Assembly (NCBI GenBank): GCA_947044405.1
Contig: CAMRHE010000321.1
Span: 2,170,001 to 2,234,000 of the forward strand
Direction of reading: 5' to 3'
DNA length: 64,000 nucleotides
From: Leptodactylus fallax
Lineage: Eukaryota > Chordata > Amphibia > Anura > Leptodactylidae
This document shows positions 37,155-46,639 of the stretch, one piece after another. How positions within the stretch are numbered: position 1 is the first letter of the stretch; every line of letters begins with the position of its first letter. Position numbers and translations under genes: made by a program. Under the pieces are notes generated by a model. It did not search any database and was not told the origin of the DNA. It saw only the letters and a program-made list of their open reading frames with translations.

Positions 37155-37910
37155 ATGGCAGTCCCCTCTCCACTGACGCTGGCCACCATTAATGTGGCCA
37201 GCATTAAGTCTGATACGGCTAGGTTTGCAGCCTTTGATTTTCTTGGCCGGGTTGAAGCTGACATTTTGTTTTTGCAGGAGACCAGGCTCTGTACTCTATC
37301 AGAGATAAACAGAGCAAGGAGGGAGTGGCGCAGGGGGCCCTCCTACTGGTCTCTTGCGGCTGAGCCGTATAGTGGAGTGGCGGTGCTTTTTACCGCAGAG
37401 GTGAAATGCCAGCGACTGATCGAGCTCGAAATGGGAAGGTGCCTAGTCTTAGACGTCTTCATGAAGGGGCAAAGACTGCGCCTCATTAACATCTACGGTC
37501 CCCAGACAAAGTGGGACCGTAAAAGCCTCTTTATGAAGATTAAGCCTTTTCTTTTTACGGGCAAACAAGTCATCTTTGGTGGGGATTTTAATACCATAAC
37601 TAGACCCCAAGACCGAGGAGGTACCAGAGATAGACTGCCCTATGATGGCGCCGCGTTAAATAGAATAGTGAGTGAAGCTCGCCTGGAGGATATCCACATC
37701 AGGCATTCCCCAGGTCACCGTGGGTTCACCTTTCAGAGAGGTAGTGTTAGGTCTAGGATAGATAGGTTTTTTTTGAAGGAGAATTCCGTCACCACCCCTG
37801 TGTCCGTGGTGGAGGTGGAGTTCTCTGATCACTGTCTAATTTTGTTTGAATATTTCAGAGACCCTCCGGAGAGGAAGAGGTTTGTGGAGGCTGAATTCGT
37901 CACTCCTTGA
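37155..37910 (+). CDS. LINE ORF2 endonuclease part (copy 1)
   Basis: ATG at 37155 overlaps an ORF1-tail stop as TAATG (37153-37157). 251 codons with apurinic/apyrimidinic endonuclease motifs in order: TINVAS, LFLQETRL, YSGVAVLF, NIYGPQ, GGDFNTI, SDHCLILF. This domain nicks the chromosomal target to prime reverse transcription. The frame ends TGA at 37908-37910; the reverse transcriptase continues in the +1 frame with a 65-nt overlap, exactly as in copy 2. Confidence 0.93.
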   Translation: MAVPSPLTLATINVASIKSDTARFAAFDFLGRVEADILFLQETRLCTLSEINRARREWRRGPSYWSLAAEPYSGVAVLFTAEVKCQRLIELEMGRCLVLDVFMKGQRLRLINIYGPQTKWDRKSLFMKIKPFLFTGKQVIFGGDFNTITRPQDRGGTRDRLPYDGAALNRIVSEARLEDIHIRHSPGHRGFTFQRGSVRSRIDRFFLKENSVTTPVSVVEVEFSDHCLILFEYFRDPPERKRFVEAEFVTP

Positions 37911-40545
37911 GGAGGCAGCTGTAAGACAAGCCTTTGAGGAGTTTCTTCAGGATCAGGTACTATTACTGGGTCTTGAAGGTACTAGGTCAGAGTGGTGGGA
38001 GATGTTCAAAAAAAGGGTGGCGGGATTTTTCCGCCAGCTCTCAAGCCTCAGGTCACTGGACATGTACCGCATGTACAGTGCACTGAGGAAGAGACTTGAA
38101 CATCTGGTCTCGACCGGAGGTAGCCAGGAGGATATCTCCGGTGTGAAGGCTTTGCTTAAAAGGTGTCAGTATGATAGGCACGCATCTTTGATTCTTGAGA
38201 GGGATTTCGGGAAATACCGCTCGCCCGACCCCTACAGGAACTGTAAGATATCAGTGACTTGTAAGACAGTAACAGGCCTGATTGACAGTACAGGATCCCT
38301 GACAAGATCCAGGTCAGGGATCTTGGAGGTCGTCAGGTCCTTCTACTCGAACCTTTTGGCAAAGAAGGAACTGAATCGGGATCGGATTTCAGGTTTCTTG
38401 GCTGAAGCCATTCCTGAGTCAGCAGAAGACCCTTCTCTTGGTGTTTTGATAGAACCTATAAGGAAAGAGGAAGTCGTCAGGGCTATTGAGGGTCTTGCCC
38501 TCAAGAAGTCACCTGGCCCAGATGGCTTAACATCTGAGTTCTATCGGACCTTTAAAGGAGCTTTGGCTCCCCTCTTGACTGACGTGCTTAATGAGTGTCT
38601 ATCCTCGGGCACTCTGCCGAAGTCAATGAGGAGGTCCGCCCTTATAGTTCTGTCAAAGGGTAAGGATCCGAGCCATATTGAGAACTGGCGGCCCATAGCA
38701 CTTCTCAATACGGACCGAAAGATTCTGGCGAAGGTACTTTTCAACCGGCTGGTACAGTTTGCGCCCCGGCTCCTCTCGCCGGCTCAGCACTGCTCTGTTC
38801 CCGGTCGTAGCACCTTAAGTGCGGTCCTGAGTGTCAGGGAGGCTGTGGAGCAGAGTAGGGCAGGTCGGTGGAAGGGGTACTTGCTGTCCCTAGATCAGGC
38901 TAAGGCTTTTGACAGGGTGAATCATGAGTATTTGTGGTCAACTCTCTCGAGGTATGGCCTGCCTGGGGGGTTCATTCAGTGGCTGCAGACCTTATACGCT
39001 GGGGCTGAGTCTTTCCCGCTTGTGAATGGTTGGGTTGGTCGTCCTTTTGAGGTGGGGTCGGGCGTCCGACAGGGATGTCCCTTGAGCCCGCTACTGTATG
39101 TGTTCGCCATTGATCCCCTGATTAGACGGATTAATGGTGGGCCGGTGGCGGGAGTCAGGATGGACCTGGAGGGCACTGGCTCCCCTTTGAGGACAGTAGC
39201 CTACGCGGATGATGTCACCATTCTTGTCTCGTCACGGGAGGAGCTTGAATGGGTGATGTCTGAAGTGGACAGTTACTCGGAGGCTTCCAGATCAGCTGTA
39301 AACAGGAATAAATGTGGAAGCCTCTGGCTGGGAGGGGGAGAGCCTGGTTTTTCTCTCCCGGACACCCTCCCAGAACCCCAGGGGTCTGTAAAGATCTTAG
39401 GCATCCATTTTGGCCAGGGTGATTACCCACTCCAAAATTGGGAAGGTAGGCTTAAGGATGTCGCCCAGAGAGTTGATTGCTGGAAGGGTTGGTCTTTGAC
39501 CCTGAGAGAAAGGGTTCATCTTGCCAAAGCCTTCCTGCTCCCGTTGGTGATCTATCTAGGTAGCGTCTGTGCCTTGCCAGAGTCTTGTTGGAGTAGGATC
39601 TGTTGCCTGTTCTTCCAACTGTTATGGGGGAACAGGCTCAACCTAATCAGGAGGGAGGTTACATACCGCACAAGGAGGCTAGGGGGGTTAAATATGGTTA
39701 ACCCCGTGGTGTTCTTAATGAACACCTTTCTTAAGATCAATTTACCAAACCTCTCCTCCAAGGGGGCTCCTTCGTGGGTAGCCTCCTGCCAGGGGTGGTT
39801 TCGGCCCTTCTTCCAGAAATGGGAGTCAGGAGGGCAAGTGAAAGATCTTCGTGCACCCCATGGATATCTCCCGGCCTATGCTTCCCTGGTCCTGAAAGTG
39901 ATTCGTCGGTGGGGTCTGGGGGCGTGGGAGATCAGGACTCAGTCAAGACGTTTTCTTGACGACAAGGTCCTGTTGACCCGATTCCAGAAGCCTCTGGCGC
40001 TCAAAGATTGCCCAGGAGAAACCTTAGAGGGAGGGTTGCGTTTTCTTAACTCCAAAAGGTTTCCTCGGAAGTTTTGGGATCTGACCTGGCGCTGCCTCCT
40101 AGGTAAGTTATATGTGAGGGGGAACTTGAAGTATCGGAACTCCGACGAGCGAGGCTGCCCTCGGGAGGAGTGTGGCGACATGCTGGAAAGCATGGAGCAC
40201 TTCCTGCTTCAGTGCCCCTTCAATATAAGGGTTTGCAAATTGGTGGGGACCTCCACCGGTTGGCTGCGGCTGGCTGGCCTTTCCTACGCCGAGTGGGCCT
40301 ATGGGGCATTCAAACACCCGGAGGGCAGGGACTGCCAAACACTTTTTGTAGTTAGTGCAGTGGTCAGGTTTCACCTATGGTCAGCACGGTGTTTAGTATC
40401 GACGAGAGGCAAAATCCTCCCGGAGGTGGAGGTGGTTAAAAACATCATGGTGGACCTGGTGAGGGTGCGCTCTCGGGAGTACGAGGGGCTGGGCGCAGAA
40501 AGGGCTGGTACCCTCTGGAGGGGGTTCACTTTTTCTGTTCCCTGA
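37846..40545 (+). CDS. LINE ORF2 reverse-transcriptase part (copy 1), open throughout
   Basis: 899 codons. RGRGLWRLNSSLLEE near the start is the usual linker after the endonuclease in L1/Tx1 ORF2. Reverse-transcriptase blocks: KSPGPDGLTSEFYRTF, NWRPIALLNTDRKILAKVL, LSLDQAKAFDRVNHEYLW, GVRQGCPLSPLLYVFAIDPL, and the catalytic AYADDVTIL. Near the end CPREECG...MEHFLLQC is the C-terminal cysteine/histidine motif of the L1/Tx1 group. No stop in the frame. The true start is not this ATG; the part is presumably translated as a continuation of the endonuclease. Confidence 0.93.
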   Translation: MNISETLRRGRGLWRLNSSLLEEAAVRQAFEEFLQDQVLLLGLEGTRSEWWEMFKKRVAGFFRQLSSLRSLDMYRMYSALRKRLEHLVSTGGSQEDISGVKALLKRCQYDRHASLILERDFGKYRSPDPYRNCKISVTCKTVTGLIDSTGSLTRSRSGILEVVRSFYSNLLAKKELNRDRISGFLAEAIPESAEDPSLGVLIEPIRKEEVVRAIEGLALKKSPGPDGLTSEFYRTFKGALAPLLTDVLNECLSSGTLPKSMRRSALIVLSKGKDPSHIENWRPIALLNTDRKILAKVLFNRLVQFAPRLLSPAQHCSVPGRSTLSAVLSVREAVEQSRAGRWKGYLLSLDQAKAFDRVNHEYLWSTLSRYGLPGGFIQWLQTLYAGAESFPLVNGWVGRPFEVGSGVRQGCPLSPLLYVFAIDPLIRRINGGPVAGVRMDLEGTGSPLRTVAYADDVTILVSSREELEWVMSEVDSYSEASRSAVNRNKCGSLWLGGGEPGFSLPDTLPEPQGSVKILGIHFGQGDYPLQNWEGRLKDVAQRVDCWKGWSLTLRERVHLAKAFLLPLVIYLGSVCALPESCWSRICCLFFQLLWGNRLNLIRREVTYRTRRLGGLNMVNPVVFLMNTFLKINLPNLSSKGAPSWVASCQGWFRPFFQKWESGGQVKDLRAPHGYLPAYASLVLKVIRRWGLGAWEIRTQSRRFLDDKVLLTRFQKPLALKDCPGETLEGGLRFLNSKRFPRKFWDLTWRCLLGKLYVRGNLKYRNSDERGCPREECGDMLESMEHFLLQCPFNIRVCKLVGTSTGWLRLAGLSYAEWAYGAFKHPEGRDCQTLFVVSAVVRFHLWSARCLVSTRGKILPEVEVVKNIMVDLVRVRSREYEGLGAERAGTLWRGFTFSVP

Positions 40546-41695
40546 GGGTTAGATAAGGGATTTAAACTAGGTTAGTTAGGTTAGGGCCAGATAGGGATAG
40601 GTAGGGCAAGGTTTGCACGAGGGGTGGGGTTTATTATTTTCTGATAGGGAGGGACAGGTAGGGACAGGGTAGGGACAGAATGATAGATAGGGATATAGCG
40701 GTAGGGCGAGTAGACAGGGATGGGCCTCCTGTGCTCTCTTCCTGGTGGAGGGCTGGCGTGTCACCACATAGGCATTTTTGTTTTGGAAATCAGATGGAAG
40801 GGTAAGAGGCTTGAGAATAACCGACCCTAGGCCCATGGGAGGTTCATGGGAGGGACAGTAATCTTAACAGGTTATGTAGGATGGTGGGTTATGTAGGATG
40901 GTGGGTTTTGTTGCTTGTCTGGTATTGATTTGTCTGGTACTTGTTGTTTGTTGTTGTTGTCGTTTGTCATGTGTTGTGCCCGTTTTCCCATTTTCCATAT
41001 CCCATATTCATTTCCCATTTCCATTTCCATTTTTTTTTCCATATCCCATTTTCATTTTCCATATTCCATTTCATAATTCCATTTTAATAGTTAAGGGTTT
41101 TTTTAGGGGGGGTAGGTTGTTTGGGAGGGGGGTTTCTTTTTGGGGGTGGAGGGTTTGGTTTATAGGTTTTCGTGTGCCCGGCCTGGCTCTGGACTATGCG
41201 GACATGAGAGGACATGAGGCGGAGAGCCAGGTCGGGGTTTCAGGGGCTCGGTGGTGGGTGGTGCCAGCACCAGGACTATGCGGACATGGGAGGACATGGG
41301 GCGTGGTGCTGGCCGGGTGTGGTGAAGGGAAAAAAAAAAAAAATAATTTTCATAGTAAGTTTCAGTTGGGGTTTATTAGTGTTATATGTTTTTGTTATAT
41401 GTTTCATTCTACATCGCTCATTTTGTTTTGTGTTTTTTTCTTTGTTTTTAGGATAGCTAGAGTTTTGACTGACGGATGGCTGAAGAAGAATGAAAGGCGG
41501 AATGAAAGACAGAATGGATGGGGGCTGGTTTGCGCATGTTTTTGGGTTTTTAAATTTGTCTTGACGTTTTCTTGTATTTGATGTTATTTATGCTATGTTT
41601 TGGATTTATGTATTGTCTCTGTTTATGGTTTTTGTATGGTATTTTTCATATGTGACATTGTTTGTGAACTTTTTCTACTTTTATAATAAAATAGT

Positions 41696-41704
41696 TCCAA
41701 TTCC
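41696..41704. repeat. Nine-bp target copy between the two LINEs
   Basis: TCCAATTCC here equals 32971-32979 and 50479-50487, so it occurs before, between and after the two elements. Confidence 0.88.
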
Positions 41705-41870
41705 TTCGGGGCAACCGTGGGAGTCTGACGTGTCTGTTTGAGCTCATGAGTTCAGAGGCTTACGTGGCTTTTGGATACTTGGAGACCGTTTATAGTGTGT
41801 GATCTTCGGTCTTTTGTTTGTTACAGACCGTAGCTCCGACTCCCTTCCCCGTGCGGAAGGGAGCCTTATC

Positions 41871-44800
41871 ATGGAGCGTGGAGCTCCTCCCCCCCGGACG
41901 TTACAGGCGGGGGGCAGGAGAATGTCTGCCGACACAGCACCAGCAGAGCAGGGCAGGCGGAGGTTGCTGAGGCAGCAAGCCTCAATGAGACTGGCGACCA
42001 GGACAACAGCATCGGTAGCAGCAGCAGCGACATTGGCGGCTGCAGCATCAGGAACAGCATCGGGAGCAGCGACGTCCGTAGAGCGGGCGATGCCGGCAGG
42101 AGTAGCGGTGGCGACAGGGGTGTCAGCAGTCCCGGCAGGTGGATCTGTGAAAACGGCGACATCAGCCACGGCGGTAACATCAGCGGCAGTGGCGGGTGAA
42201 GCCGGTCCGAAGGGGGCTGCGGCCGCAGGATATCCGGTTCCCTCTGGAAGGGTCCCTGCAAGCAGGAGAAATGACACAAGCTTACCGTCATCGCTACCGC
42301 AATCACCTGCAGGATGGGGCATCAGGAAGGCTGGAGAGGAAGTCGCCATTTACAGCCGGAGGATCGAGGTGGTCCTGGAGGAGTATGACCGGGCCAGGAG
42401 GTCCCTGTTCGCAATGAGTGGGGAGCTTCAGAGTGCTCGCGCCCGTAGCGACAGGGCCTCAAGGAAGGACCGCCCGGTTTTCAGTAAGCAGGTAAGGAGC
42501 CTGAAAAAACAAATAAAGGCCCTGGAAGCCAGGTGCACGGAGATTCTGGAAGGCGCGGGGCCGTTAAGAGAGAAGCTGCTGAACGATGACCGCTTCTTCC
42601 GCAAACAGCAGGAGCGGTTGTTGAAGGATGGCCCCGCGTCCTCAGACAGCTCGGGAGAGGACGACTACTGCGAGTCAGACCTGGAATCAGATGACAGCAT
42701 GGCGGTACAGTATAGTCGGGCAGCCGTCCCTAGTAGCGGCAGCCTGATACCCACGTATACGCAGGCATCAGTGCCGGCAGTGAAGCAGGAAGTCAGAATG
42801 ACAAGACAGGAAGTCAGAATGACAGGGCAGGAAGTGACGCAATCTCCCACACTCCCAGAGAACCAACCACTGCCCGAGACGGAGGAGGAGGAGGGCGGAG
42901 CCTCGGGAGAAGGCGGGGAAGCTGATGAGGCAAATCTACCAATTAGAGTCCCCGTCCAGAATGGACCAATTAGCATTCAGCATGTCAGATCTGGACGGGG
43001 GAGGAGGCGGGAAAAGGAGCCAAGACCAGGAAGAAGGCAAGAAAGGAAAAAAAAAAGAGAAATAGAGACATTTAAATTTGTCAGATCGTTGCCTGGGGAG
43101 CATCGTGCCGGGACCTCAGCCCAGGTTGCGATGCCTCCAGGAGAGAAAAGGGAGGCGCAGGCACCTCGGGTCACGCCAAGTGGCGGGGTGCCAGCAGTCA
43201 AAATGGCGCCTGATAGTACCTTTCAGGTGGTGGCGGACAAGGAGCTCATGGTTGCGGACAAGGCGCTCATAGTTGCGGACAAGGGCAAAGGCAAAGAAGC
43301 CCCCCCTGCGGAGGGGAGTGGCGTAGGGAAACCTCCCTCCCTGGTAGGAGGTTTTAAAATATCGATGGCTTCCCCCAGAGTAAGGTGTAGGAAAGGGGGA
43401 GTGGCAGGTGGGCGTGGCTCATCCTCCTCCAGTGCTGATGAAGCCGGTGATGCGGAGGTCACTTCCGGGGCTAAGGGGGCGTGTCCTCCTACAACATCAG
43501 GTGCCGGGGTGACTGTGGATGCGGAGGCCGAGATAAAAGCGGGGAAGCCATCAGCGAGTGGTGCAGCCGGCCCCGTTGTAAGAAGGAAGACTGCAGGTGT
43601 GAATGATGGACGAGTGGAGAAGCTAGTTAAGCAGACAGGTAAGGTAAAGGGGAAAGCGGGTGGGACAAAAGGGGTAATTAGTAGTATTCCTGAAGAAGGT
43701 GGTGTAGTATGCATGGGGGTCCAAGAGCCTGTAGTCGGGGAGGCTGCGGGTGGAGGGGCTATTACCATTGCTGCTAAAAAAAGTATTTCTACTGCTAGTA
43801 ATATTTCTGTTGTGGCCCCTGTTGTTTCTGGTATTTCTGCTGTTGTCCCTGCTGTTGTTTCTGCTGTTGTTTCTGCTGCTGTTCCTGATGCTGTTCCTGA
43901 TGCTGTCGTTGCTCCTGTTGTTACTCCTGTCATTGCTCCTGATATTGTTGCTCCTGTTGTCCTCTCTGCCGCTGTTCCTTCTGCTGCAGTTGGAGTGACC
44001 CGGTCCGCGGCGGCTATGCCAGGGCGGACTGTTGCCGCCTCTGGTGCTCCGGTTGCCGTGGCTGGGCTAAGTAGTTCTGCGGGGGTCCCTGGGAGTGGCG
44101 CTGGTACTCCGGCAGCGGAGGTTGCTGCGGCCTCCGGGCCCCCACGCTCCTATGCCAGCGTCGCTTCTGGGGCCCCTGGGGGTGCATCATGTCTTCCGCC
44201 GGGCTCCAGGGACGGCGATTTGCAACGGCAGCTCCTGGAGGCTTTACGGGCGGGCCAGTCCACAATGACCATAGATGGGCAGTCGAGAGACCTTAGGTTC
44301 TGGATCGAGCGTTTTGGCCTAGGGAAGTTCAGAGAGGAAGGAGGTGAGACCAGATGGACTCTCCCTACACCCGGGCGTAGGGGGCCGACACGGAGGAACG
44401 TGGCCCGTCTCGTGTGGGGGGGAGCCGGCCCTTGTCCCCAGAGGAGGGGGGTCGTGGAACTCCTACTCGGGATGGGTTTCAGGGCAAGCGACATCTTTGC
44501 CCTGATTCATCCTGTCGGCTCCTCGGAGTTTGACATCAGCTTTGTTACCCCGGAGGGCTTAGAAACCTTCTGGGGAAACTATAGGCTGGTGAAGGACGAG
44601 CCCGCCTGGCGTGACTTTATGGTGTGGGCGGTGTCACGCCAGGATAACATTAAGAAAGTGACCGTTTTAACTCGTAACGAGTCACTTTCTTATATGGACA
44701 TCATGACCTGGCTGAACAGGTTTGGGGAGGTCAAGGACTTCCCAAAGAAAAATCTCGACGAGTTCAGGATATGGTCGGGGGCCTGGACCTTCATGGTCAA

Positions 44801-45509
44801 ATTGCGACACGAGGATAACTCTGTGATGCATATCCCGTCCTCAACCTTCCTTGGGAAAGACAGGATCCTTGTCTTCTACCAGGGGCAGCCAAAACTCTGT
44901 CACAGGTGCGGTGACCCCTCACACTTGAGCGCCTCCTGCCGTGTGCAGAAGTGTGCCATGTGTGGGGAGGTGGGCCATCTCGCGGCGACCTGTGGCAGGG
45001 TGCGTTGCCACCTGTGTGGTGTCCTTGGGCACCCGATCGGGGCGTGTCCACGGTCTTTCGCCAACACCACCCTTCGGCAAGCGGGAGCAGTTGAGGAGGC
45101 TGTCCCTGCTGCGGAGGGGGTGAGTGGGGGAGGAGAGACTAGTCTGCCAAGGCAAAGGGAGAAGGCCCAGCCACCATCAAGGGCAAGGAGGCGCGAGAGG
45201 AGGAGGGAGCAGAGGGAGGGAGTTATGTGCCTTCCTTCTGCCCCTGGCTCTGCTGGGCCGGATCCTGATGCCGAGGCAGCAGTGGGCACGACCCTGGTTG
45301 AGGAGATGAGGAGACTGCAGAGGGAGGAAGAGGCTGACCAGTCGTCTTCTTCTCAGTACGTCAGTGCTGGGGAGGGAGAGACGGTCAAGCAGAGAAAGTC
45401 ACCGAGTAAAGTGAGGTCAAAAACATCTGCCCCCCCCCCCCCCGACGAAGGAACGCAGACTCGACGGCCCTCTAGTGGTAGGTCCCCACCGGTACCAATC
45501 CCTCTGTGA
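41871..45509 (+). CDS. LINE ORF1 (copy 2), open from ATG to knuckles
   Basis: One frame from ATG 41871 (an upstream in-frame ATG at 41799 exists but lies in the 5' leader). Same domain order as copy 1, with three CCHC knuckles at about 44897-45054. Between about 42912 and 43055 the protein differs completely from copy 1, because a G gained at GGCGGGGAAG shifts the frame and a later indel restores it. The Val/Ala repeat has lost one SAVV unit and gained one PDAV unit. Stop after VPIPL. Confidence 0.88.
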   Translation: MERGAPPPRTLQAGGRRMSADTAPAEQGRRRLLRQQASMRLATRTTASVAAAATLAAAASGTASGAATSVERAMPAGVAVATGVSAVPAGGSVKTATSATAVTSAAVAGEAGPKGAAAAGYPVPSGRVPASRRNDTSLPSSLPQSPAGWGIRKAGEEVAIYSRRIEVVLEEYDRARRSLFAMSGELQSARARSDRASRKDRPVFSKQVRSLKKQIKALEARCTEILEGAGPLREKLLNDDRFFRKQQERLLKDGPASSDSSGEDDYCESDLESDDSMAVQYSRAAVPSSGSLIPTYTQASVPAVKQEVRMTRQEVRMTGQEVTQSPTLPENQPLPETEEEEGGASGEGGEADEANLPIRVPVQNGPISIQHVRSGRGRRREKEPRPGRRQERKKKREIETFKFVRSLPGEHRAGTSAQVAMPPGEKREAQAPRVTPSGGVPAVKMAPDSTFQVVADKELMVADKALIVADKGKGKEAPPAEGSGVGKPPSLVGGFKISMASPRVRCRKGGVAGGRGSSSSSADEAGDAEVTSGAKGACPPTTSGAGVTVDAEAEIKAGKPSASGAAGPVVRRKTAGVNDGRVEKLVKQTGKVKGKAGGTKGVISSIPEEGGVVCMGVQEPVVGEAAGGGAITIAAKKSISTASNISVVAPVVSGISAVVPAVVSAVVSAAVPDAVPDAVVAPVVTPVIAPDIVAPVVLSAAVPSAAVGVTRSAAAMPGRTVAASGAPVAVAGLSSSAGVPGSGAGTPAAEVAAASGPPRSYASVASGAPGGASCLPPGSRDGDLQRQLLEALRAGQSTMTIDGQSRDLRFWIERFGLGKFREEGGETRWTLPTPGRRGPTRRNVARLVWGGAGPCPQRRGVVELLLGMGFRASDIFALIHPVGSSEFDISFVTPEGLETFWGNYRLVKDEPAWRDFMVWAVSRQDNIKKVTVLTRNESLSYMDIMTWLNRFGEVKDFPKKNLDEFRIWSGAWTFMVKLRHEDNSVMHIPSSTFLGKDRILVFYQGQPKLCHRCGDPSHLSASCRVQKCAMCGEVGHLAATCGRVRCHLCGVLGHPIGACPRSFANTTLRQAGAVEEAVPAAEGVSGGGETSLPRQREKAQPPSRARRRERRREQREGVMCLPSAPGSAGPDPDAEAAVGTTLVEEMRRLQREEEADQSSSSQYVSAGEGETVKQRKSPSKVRSKTSAPPPPDEGTQTRRPSSGRSPPVPIPL

Positions 45510-45883
45510 GGATGCGTCGGCCTCAGGGGAGGCTTCAGAGGGAGAGGTGGAGCCGTCAGGGGCTGCTGAGTCTCCCTCCGGGAGGGGCCCCTGCCCTCTG
45601 GGGGGTAGGCTGGCCTGGAGCCTGGAGGAGGAGATGATGCACCCAGGGCCGAAGTTGCTACTGTCTCTGCGACCACTGTAACTCCTCAGGGAAAAGTTGC
45701 GGGGGAGGTCCATCCCTCCTCTGGCCAAACTGCACCGGGGGAGGTGATGGACCAATCCCAATGTAAGAAGAGGACCCGCAAGATGAGGAGAAGTCGCGGG
45801 TCCTCTTCAGACTCATCTAGGGGTGGTGGTGATACGAGGAAAGGGGGTGGGAAGCTGAAGGTCATTGAGCTCAATCGGTCTTA

Positions 45884-46639
45884 ATGGCAGTCCCTTCTCC
45901 ACTGACGCTGGCCACCATTAATGTGGCCAGCATTAAGTCTGATACGGCTAGGTTTGCAGCCTTTGATTTTCTTGGCCGGGTTGAAGCTGACATTTTGTTT
46001 TTGCAGGAGACCAGGCTCTGTACTCTATCAGAGATAAACAGAGCAAGGAGGGAGTGGCGCAGGGGGCCCTCCTACTGGTCTCTTGCGGCTGAGCCGTATA
46101 GTGGAGTGGCGGTGCTTTTTACCGCAGAGGTGAAATGCCAGCGACTGATCGAGCTCGAAATGGGAAGGTGCCTAGTCTTAGACATCTTCATGAAGGGGCA
46201 AAGCCTGCGCCTCATTAACATCTACGGTCCCCAGACAAAGTGGGACCGTAAAAGCCTCTTTATGAAGATTAAGCCTTTTCTTTTTACGGGCAAACAAGTC
46301 ATCTTTGGTGGGGATTTTAATACCATAACTAGACCCCAAGACCGAGGAGGTACCAGAGATAGACTGCCCTATGATGGCGCCGCGTTAAATAGCATAGTGA
46401 GTGAAGCTCGCCTGGAGGATATCCACATCAGGCATTCCCCAGGTCACCGTGGGTTCACCTTTCAGAGAGGTAGTGTTAGGTCTAGGATAGATAGGTTTTT
46501 TTTGAAGGAGAATTCCGTCACCACCCCTGTGTCCGTGGTGGAGGTGGAGTTCTCTGATCACTGTCTAATTTTGTTTGAATATTTCAGAGACCCTCCGGAG
46601 AGGAAGAGGTTTGTGGAGGCTGAATTCGTCACTCCTTGA
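45884..46639 (+). CDS. LINE ORF2 endonuclease part (copy 2)
   Basis: 251 codons, nearly identical to copy 1, with the same QETR, NIYGPQ, GGDFNT and SDH motifs, the same TAATG overlap (45882-45886) and the same end in TGA just before the reverse-transcriptase frame. Confidence 0.92.
   Translation: MAVPSPLTLATINVASIKSDTARFAAFDFLGRVEADILFLQETRLCTLSEINRARREWRRGPSYWSLAAEPYSGVAVLFTAEVKCQRLIELEMGRCLVLDIFMKGQSLRLINIYGPQTKWDRKSLFMKIKPFLFTGKQVIFGGDFNTITRPQDRGGTRDRLPYDGAALNSIVSEARLEDIHIRHSPGHRGFTFQRGSVRSRIDRFFLKENSVTTPVSVVEVEFSDHCLILFEYFRDPPERKRFVEAEFVTP

Larger units (their letters stand above)
32980..41695 (+). mobile_element. Tx1/L1-clade LINE, copy 1 (8.7 kb)
   Basis: Begins TTCGGGGCAACTGTGGGAGT and ends AATAAAATAGT, with no poly(A) tail. 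TCCAATTCC lies directly before (32971-32979) and directly after (41696-41704). ORF1 has CCHC knuckles and ORF2 has an apurinic-type endonuclease and reverse transcriptase. The 3' UTR has a CCATTTCCATTTCC-rich stretch, a duplicated ACTATGCGGACATG segment and an internal A-run at about 41330. Confidence 0.93.

Noticed and set aside
40898..41581. 227-residue ORF in the LINE 3' UTR with hydrophobic Phe/Ile-rich start
   Set aside because: The hydrophobic stretch is the CCATTTCCATTT repeat; copy 2 (49613-50364) has it scattered over several frames, so it is not conserved as protein.
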